This document shows positions 57,614 through 64,000 of a stretch of DNA of 64,000 nt, in pieces. Position 1 is the first letter of the stretch. Every line of letters begins with the position of its first letter. The notes beneath the pieces were generated by a model. That model saw only the letters and a program-made list of their open reading frames with translations. It did no database searches and was not told where the DNA came from. The translations under genes were made by a program, and so were the position numbers. Location: the NCBI GenBank assembly GCA_038503065.1, contig JBCAMK010000001.1, forward strand, positions 1,860,001 through 1,924,000. The letters are read 5' to 3'. The stretch comes from Paragyromitra xinjiangensis. Taxonomy: Eukaryota > Ascomycota > Pezizomycetes > Pezizales > Discinaceae.

Positions 57614-58397
57614 ACTGCTAAATAGTTTAAGCAAGAATCCGGCGATACAGTAACTCGTAAGGGAGACGCTAAGGAAGTACACTCATACAATCATAGGAAG
57701 AACCCTGATAATTAGAGCCATTTCAATTGGAGGATTACTAGACCTGTCCATAGGTAAAGTCCAATTTCTTTGTTTCCATAGTGGGGTTTACGTAATTTCC
57801 AAATGAACGTAACCCGTGATTTCTCATGTGTTCTTTGGACTATCTAGTCTTCTAGTTTCGGCATAGGAAACTACTATTTTCAATTAGGAAATTCGGCGGA
57901 AATTTTGCTGCGAGGGGTTTAAAAGTACATATTTGGCTAAGATAAACTCCCGAGGAGGCCGGTCTATTGGCTTCGGGGGTGGGAAACAAAAGCCGTTTTT
58001 GAAGTGGCTGAGGCACGTAAAGCCGGTCTTGCAATTGACATTTATTCGCTCTAAATAGGTTGTTGGGGTCGAGCTCTCACCTTAGACAGGATTGTAATGT
58101 GACAAGTCGGCAGCGAGACTAGCGTAAAGCCTCCAACTAAAAGATATAATTAATGTCTCCTGTCTACCGCTTCTTACTGCTATGTACTTCATGGCCTTCA
58201 AAAGATTACCCTTCTACATTGTATAAGATACCTACCACACACCATGCCCATATGGAAATAGACACCTCTAAACATAGCTAATATGTAAACACCTTAACGC
58301 CTCCCAATATGCAGAACCCAAAACTCGCAAAGCTACATGAACACATGCGTGCAAAATCAAGAACGGAAGTAGACGTACAAATGCGCGCACCGCTCCA

Positions 58398-59759
58398 TTA
58401 TTGCCGTCGACATTCTGCTATACTCTTCCCCATTTGGGAAATCCTTTCTGCGAGCTCCCATATTCCCTTTCCCTCACTTCTGATTTCCTCAAGGCAACTC
58501 TCTAGTTCCCTCACACGACGCCTCAGTTCCATCTTCTCCTTTTCGTCAGCCTCTCCAACTGCAGCGTAGCCTCCACCACCACCCGCCACTGCTGCTCGCA
58601 GCTTTTGTAAATCATCCTTCAGATCCCCAACTTCTTTTCTCAAAGCCTTCTCAACTTTTCCCGCACTTTGTTCTAGCCTTCCAGCGTTGTGCACTATAGT
58701 TCCCCATTGAGCACCACTATTACGCATCTCGAGCTGCATATCGTCGCGCTCGGCTCGTACCTCCACTAGTGATTCCTCAAGCCCTTCAACAACCCCCATA
58801 AGTCGCTCACGCTCGTTCGACAATGATTCATTCTCTTCTGTACACACGAGGAGCTTGCGATCCAGTGCCGAGGTACGAGTTTGAGAACGCGAAATGGCGG
58901 ACAGTAGATTTGTATGATCACCCTTTAGTGTCGAGTGTGCTAGCTCTAGTGTTGATAATGAGTGCTGGAGACTGGAAAGATGTGAGGTATAAGCCGCCTG
59001 TTGCTCGGTTGGATTTTTTTCCTGTAACTGTGGCTGAGTTTGGGCTGGGGGCTTTAGCCGGAGCAGTAGTGTATGGACTGTCTCAAGACATGCTGTCAAT
59101 GCTTCTATGGATGAGATCTGGCTCGGAGCTATTTGGGATGGAGATTGTAAGGATGAGTTAGATGTAGACGGCGGGTTACTACTAGCCAGGCTGAGGGTAA
59201 GATTGTGTATTGACGAGACGAGAGTGGTGAGGGCATGAGGTGGTTGATAAGGGAATTGCTGTGGCTGTCGGGAGGGTGTTGCAGGGCGGGATGATGGTTG
59301 TGGTAAATGAGGCGGTTGCTGTGAGGTAAAGTGGTTGGTGTTGTGGTGATTTAGTGGCCTAGAGTAAGCGCTGCCTGTTGTTATGTCCCCCCCAGTATGC
59401 GTATCTGGCCCCCGCGGATACATACTTCCCCCACCACCACTGTTACCTCCGCCTCCCCCTCCTCCCCCTCCTCCATCACCGCCTCTAACATCGACAGAGT
59501 GTATCCCAGGCGGCGAATTTGGAGATATTGTGGGGAGGCGCAGTTGCTCAGAACCTTCGTTTGAGAGTCGCCGCCGTTTACGAGAGTACTGAGATGATGC
59601 CGAAGATGGTGCGGATGGTCGCCGATCGGTCATAGCCGAAAGCGCCGGTAACGGTAATGAAGGGCGCCCATTCAGGAACGATGGCGGCGTAGCAGGCGAC
59701 GTGTCTTCCCAAGGGCGATAGGGCGGAGGTGGTGGTGGCGGAGCGGGAGGCGAGGCCAT
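58398..59759 (-). CDS. Nuclear-type coiled-coil protein, function unknown
   Basis: Single-exon frame of 453 residues from ATG 59759. A longer 508-residue version starts at 59924, but its first 55 residues look like translated leader. Not recognised. Order: a Pro-rich start (PPAPPPPPPPYRPWED), a basic SRKRRRLS segment that could be a nuclear signal, a poly-Gly run, then a His/Pro/Gln-rich stretch. A helical region follows, and a coiled coil covers about residues 280-445, with segments such as ERERLMGVVEGLEESLVEV, KVEKALRKEVGDLKDD and MELRRRVRELESCLEEI. A second Gly run (AGGGGG) interrupts the coil near residue 390. The coil suggests a dimeric scaffold. No enzyme motif is visible. The stop is at 58398-58400, so the frame is complete. 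Confidence 0.7.
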   Translation of the reverse strand: MASPPAPPPPPPPYRPWEDTSPATPPSFLNGRPSLPLPALSAMTDRRPSAPSSASSQYSRKRRRLSNEGSEQLRLPTISPNSPPGIHSVDVRGGDGGGGGGGGGGNSGGGGSMYPRGPDTHTGGDITTGSAYSRPLNHHNTNHFTSQQPPHLPQPSSRPATPSRQPQQFPYQPPHALTTLVSSIHNLTLSLASSNPPSTSNSSLQSPSQIAPSQISSIEALTACLETVHTLLLRLKPPAQTQPQLQEKNPTEQQAAYTSHLSSLQHSLSTLELAHSTLKGDHTNLLSAISRSQTRTSALDRKLLVCTEENESLSNERERLMGVVEGLEESLVEVRAERDDMQLEMRNSGAQWGTIVHNAGRLEQSAGKVEKALRKEVGDLKDDLQKLRAAVAGGGGGYAAVGEADEKEKMELRRRVRELESCLEEIRSEGKGIWELAERISQMGKSIAECRRQ

Positions 59760-62700
59760 AGTGAAGGTAGGTAAAGAAGGTAATATGGGCGGAAGAAAAA
59801 CAACGTCTCGAGGGAAGGTTTGACGGCAAGAGATTGTATAGACGGGGTGGATTCGCAGCCGCGTGCAGTGATAGTAAGATCTATGAATTTTACATGCGAA
59901 ACTCGGGCTACAGTGAATCGGCAATACCGGTTACCAGGAAGAGAGTGTGGGAAGAGGAAGAAAGAGCCGAAGAAGAGGCCCGCTCTCTCTGAATACCTCT
60001 GCTGACGGGATATCCGAGGTGTGAGCTCAGGGAAAAGGGGGTGCAGTTGATGGTAATGGAAAAATATAACCCAGAAAGGCCGTCAACACCACAAACCAAA
60101 GAATTCATGTATACTTATGTCATGTACGGAACAACAACCCAATGGCGTACACTCGGAGCTGTGCAGGCTGCTTACAGGAAAATTCTCCAGCTGTTATTTC
60201 CTTGCTCCTGGGCGCCTCCCAGTTACCTAATCAGTGGCCCCTTCGATAATCAATGGCAGTTCCAATCACTGGCCCGTCCGCGATTTACCAGCACGGTCTT
60301 GTCTTATGGCCCCCCAGGATCACCAGCCGGGGGGTAGTGGAGTCTGTGCCCAGGAAGCATCCCCTGTGGTTCTAAATTCCGGTTCTATAGATTGAGACAT
60401 AGGTAATCTATATAATGTATACTCAAAGTGATGAGTATCCGAAGATTGTTCGTACATATCGCACAAGTTCAGTGCAACATAGATACCGGTAGTCAAATGG
60501 CGACTCTACCAGCATTAACGTCATATAGCCGGTCGATCAGTTCACACGGCTGGTATGCTGTGTTTCGCGATAACTAATATCAATGTCCTTCCGGCTTGTT
60601 CTTTCTTCTCCACTTTTAGATAAACATTGCCATAATCTCTTTTTCCATGGCGCTTCTCCATTTAGCTCCCCTCCTAGTCAATGGCTCCACTCAACCAATT
60701 GCAGTGTATTCCTCCGAAGTTTTGTTTACTCGTATTTGTTTTGGACACTCGGATCTCCGGCTATCGTAACCCGCATATCTAACGTTGCGCGGACTAGACG
60801 CGCCAGATAGGGCTGCCTTAGCCAGCATTATGTAAGTTTTTCAAATAGTGTTTCGCTGACAAAGTGCAGTATTGTATGGGCAGGGATTGGGGTGGGATGA
60901 CAACCTCAGGAAAGGAAGTGTGACACTGAGCTTTTGCAAGCGAGGGGGCGGGATCGATCGCTTCCTTCGTGTTTCGTTCCCCCGAACGCAGAAATGGGGA
61001 CGAGCAATTCGGGGGTACCGGTTTTGGTGCGGAGATGTGTTATTTGCCACTGATTTACGTCCTTTAATTACAGGTCCTTCAGTAATCGCACTATTCCTCT
61101 TCTTTGGACAATGTAATTTGGCACATCACTCACGATACAGAAGGACGTGCTCTTTGAATTACAATCCACACGCCCGTTTCATACTCAGCTGAATTACTTT
61201 CGTTCTCAGAAAAAAGTTCTCAGAAAGCGCACACGACTTACTGAAAGTGCCGCCGAAATGAACGGTCTGTGCGCGATACAGGCCATCCCATAGGTCCCAT
61301 GGTACTTGTGTCCCAGGTAAGATGTGCTTAACCAGGTCCTACCTTCTTCACCGCAGAAGACTACTTAATCGTCTTCCCAATTTCGCTCACCGTGATAAGG
61401 GATTGAGTGAGCCCCACAAGATCTCGGCTACCTGATCTCCACATACACTTACTGTTTTCGTATGTTATGTACCGGTATAGGACTCCGGCAGGGTTGTAAA
61501 CTGAAAATATCATCACTAACCATGGTACGTGGCGGGCTGCTTACTCCAATTTCTACTATAAAGGTGCAAAGTATCACCAATTCGCAGTAACCAATTAGTT
61601 ATCAAGGTATTTAAGATACTAGCATGTACCGATTGCTGGACTAGGTGGGCTGAGAGTATGGTGGTACCTCCTGATTACATGTATGCACGCGGTACCCGGC
61701 TTGTAGACGTAACTTACTGTCAATGATAACTTTCTCCTCAATATAATTTGCCGGCTAAACAAAGTCCCGAGATGAATATATGTGCGTTGTGGCTACCGAA
61801 TCTTCATCGTTACCGAAGGTTCCACAACGCTTCCAATGTCCTCCACGAATTCTTGGGAATTTGTAATCTGCATGGGATTTTTCAATTGTAAATTGGTTGT
61901 CACGCGGTCACGCGGTCACGTGTAGTTCAAAAATGTATTCGCACACTTCCGGTTGTCACACTTCCAACTCACAGCACTTGTCACTCCCAGAGGTTGGTAA
62001 GAAAGCCCATCTGTATGGAAGAATATCAGGGCATTATCCCAAGTATCTAAGAAGAAAAAGCCGAGTGAATTCGTGTGGGTCACGTTTAGGCTATCGATTT
62101 ATCTCTTACGAGCAAACGGATCATTGACCTGGTTTGGACCTCACAAACGTCAAACAGCATGATATTCTAGCTTGAGCAATCTAGCCCACAGTTGATGCAA
62201 TCTCTCTTGAGATTTAGACGCTTATCTAAACCCGGACCTCCACCAGCGATAAAGATTATGTAAGTGTAAAATCTAAAGTTATCTAGCAGGGTTATCGAAG
62301 ATCGTGTCGATCTATACGTATGTACGAAGCAATCGCCTGAGAAATTCCTGGGTCTTCCGTTAGCGATGAACGTGATACCCTTTGAAGTCTTGGCAGCCTT
62401 GGGTGGCTTGGTACTCTCTATTAGACTAGGAATAGCGCTGGAAGCAAATCAACGTGTCAGAAACTATAATTCTAGCTAGTATCGTCCCGATCGTAAGCTA
62501 CATGTATAATGCGAGCATATCTAACTAAGAAAAAAATTATTGATTACCCTCAGTGATAATCAGAGGCCCCTCCAAAAAGTGAGCTGAAACGTGGGCGAAT
62601 CACATCGCACCAACTCGCATTCAATTGTGTCATAAAAAAAAAAAACCTATAAACCAATTCTAAAAATCTCGCATACATCCCCGATGTTTTGATATCCATA

Positions 62701-64000
62701 GCTCAAGACGATAGTGGGAAGCTGTTCAGCTGTGTATTCGAATTCCAGCCTTGAGTAATGCTCGAGTAATGGATAATGAAGAAGATACCCAAATGCCAGT
62801 CTGCAGAAGTGCAGCCTAGTCACAGCTGATACGAAAAAACCAGCCTCTTTACTTTTTTGAATGCTGCCAGAGAAGATGCGGTGTTGAGGCCTGCACGAAA
62901 GGAGCTCTCGAATGGCGTTAAGTGCATATGTATGTTATCCCCGAGCCCTGATCTTATCACACTTGTTGCTCCTCCCTACTTTGTACAGTACATACATACT
63001 GAGGTGGGTCGGACAAGATTACATATCACACCGGCTGCTAGCATGCTAGCGATAATCACTAACCTATTAGCCCTAGGAATCTTGGGCTCTGCAGTGTGGG
63101 GGAAATATCCCCACTTGGTAATCTACAAGAAACCTAAACCCTCATATTTCATGATTATGAAATAAATATTTAGTTATACCTGGTGCTGTCAGTAAAACAT
63201 ACCTGCTACTAGGTATGAAGAGTTCACACGCTTATGTAAACACCTGGAAGCAACTCGGCTTTCCTTAGATAATTTTCTGAGTTAGATAGGCAATAATCCT
63301 ACGTTTGCGGGGTGATCATGCATGACTTCAACTTAATTCACTCTTTCTCCCCGTTCATCCCTTCCAGTAGATCCTGCATCATCTAACAAGCGAGATCATC
63401 AGTGTGCTGTTTTTTCTCTCGCATGTCCCCGAGCCCCGCTTATTCGTATGCTCACTTGCATTGGTGTCAGCCTGCAGTGGCTTTTTTCCTTTTTTGCCAC
63501 GGTTATTGTTCCGAGGGTTGCCAGACTAGGATGCTGGACTAAGTGCACAAGGGTTAGATACCATTTGCCTGTTTGAGTAGGCCGAATTAAGTATGGCTGC
63601 CTACACTTGGTCAACACGTTTAACTAGGAAGCTGAAGGGACCTTGAAGAATGACAGTGAGCTCAATCATAGAAGATCACTCGGTGCGGAGTTTTCCATAT
63701 GCATGCGGGCTGACGCATACCATCGATCGCAAAAAGGCGTTTGAGATTTTTTTTCATGCATATGTACTGGTGGTCAGCAAAAGTACTTGAAATCCGGTAT
63801 TTGGGTCAGCCACTGTCTCATTCATGTGCCCACCCGCGAAGTGGGGTACTCAAATGCGAATTCTCGGGTTAAACGTGAACGAGAGAACTGGACTAAGGGT
63901 CCGCCGCTTTCTACTGAACCAATAATTAAGGTTTGACTCCAGCCGACCAAGTGGTGGCCAACCTAAACATTGAATTTTCAGTACGCGCACCATGGGAAGA
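59760..64000. other. 4.2-kb gene-free right end
   Basis: The first 250 bases are promoter or leader of the coiled-coil gene. Beyond that no coding gene is supported; the frame at 62857-63165 has one hydrophobic stretch but no family likeness. GTCACGCG occurs twice in tandem with a third variant GTCACGTG at 61899-61922. TACATGTA sites are at 61676 and 62499. Confidence 0.45.
61899..61922. repeat. 8-bp tandem repeat ending in an E-box
   Basis: GTCACGCG at 61899-61906 and 61907-61914, followed by GTCACGTG at 61915-61922, which contains CACGTG. CACACTTCC is also repeated nearby at about 61940-61965. The role is unknown; no gene start follows within 1 kb. Confidence 0.6.

Larger units (their letters stand above)
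56037..58397. other. intergenic region with tRNA-Lys
   Basis: Contains tRNA-Lys at 57076-57148 and a 16-bp perfect CpG-rich palindrome at 57598-57613. No protein gene is supported. The stretch from about 58150 to 58397 is the likely 3' UTR of the coiled-coil gene. Confidence 0.5.

Noticed and set aside
62857..63165. 102-codon frame with one hydrophobic stretch
   Set aside because: A single possible membrane helix, no homology and no promoter features.

Overview
The window looks like nuclear DNA of a filamentous ascomycete (Pezizomycotina). Introns are short, about 54 to 200 bp, with GT-AG ends and recognisable branch points. One tRNA gene carries a small intron. The proteins are typical fungal ones: a SIRT4-type sirtuin, an MMT-type mitochondrial metal transporter, a CBM18 chitin deacetylase, a rhodopsin-domain-like membrane protein and a Cap20-like perilipin. 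Gene density is low, about one gene per 5 kb, with several gene-free stretches of 3 to 7.6 kb holding decayed inverted-repeat elements. That suits a repeat-inflated genome such as those of some Pezizomycetes, but the species cannot be fixed from this sequence.

Layout. 1-454: 3' end of a mitochondrial-type sirtuin (+). 3466-4257: 6-phosphogluconolactonase (+). 7733-11630: BCAS3-like WD40 protein (-), three exons. 14047-16911: F-box-like protein with a Cys-rich tail (+). 20510-22166: mitochondrial CDF metal transporter (+), four exons. 23387-24540: rhodopsin-domain-like membrane protein (+), four exons. 25279-26070 (-) and 55254-56036 (+): two members of an unrecognised protein family. 26727-26810: tRNA-Tyr (+). 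33730-35484: secreted chitin deacetylase with three chitin-binding modules (+), six exons. 37542-40555: DCAF6-like WD40 protein (-), three exons, one a GC-AG intron. 43739-45589: Ser/Thr/Pro-rich protein with an SxIP motif (-). 46804-47871: perilipin-like protein (-). 57076-57148: tRNA-Lys (-). 58398-59759: coiled-coil protein (-).

Between the genes lie at least five inverted-repeat elements that look like non-autonomous DNA transposons: 1138-1530, 4965-5340, 36439-36560, 51654-52226 and 54031-54648. The last is a long-armed foldback element whose centre holds a partial copy of the element at 1138. The octamer palindrome TACATGTA occurs 15 times, 14 of them between genes. A heat-shock-like promoter block at 17677-17777 has no coding gene behind it.

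The genes are independent housekeeping and accessory loci, not an operon or a clear biosynthetic cluster. The strongest candidates for something undescribed are the paralogous protein family, the dispersed TACATGTA motif, the nested foldback element and the orphan heat-shock-like promoter.
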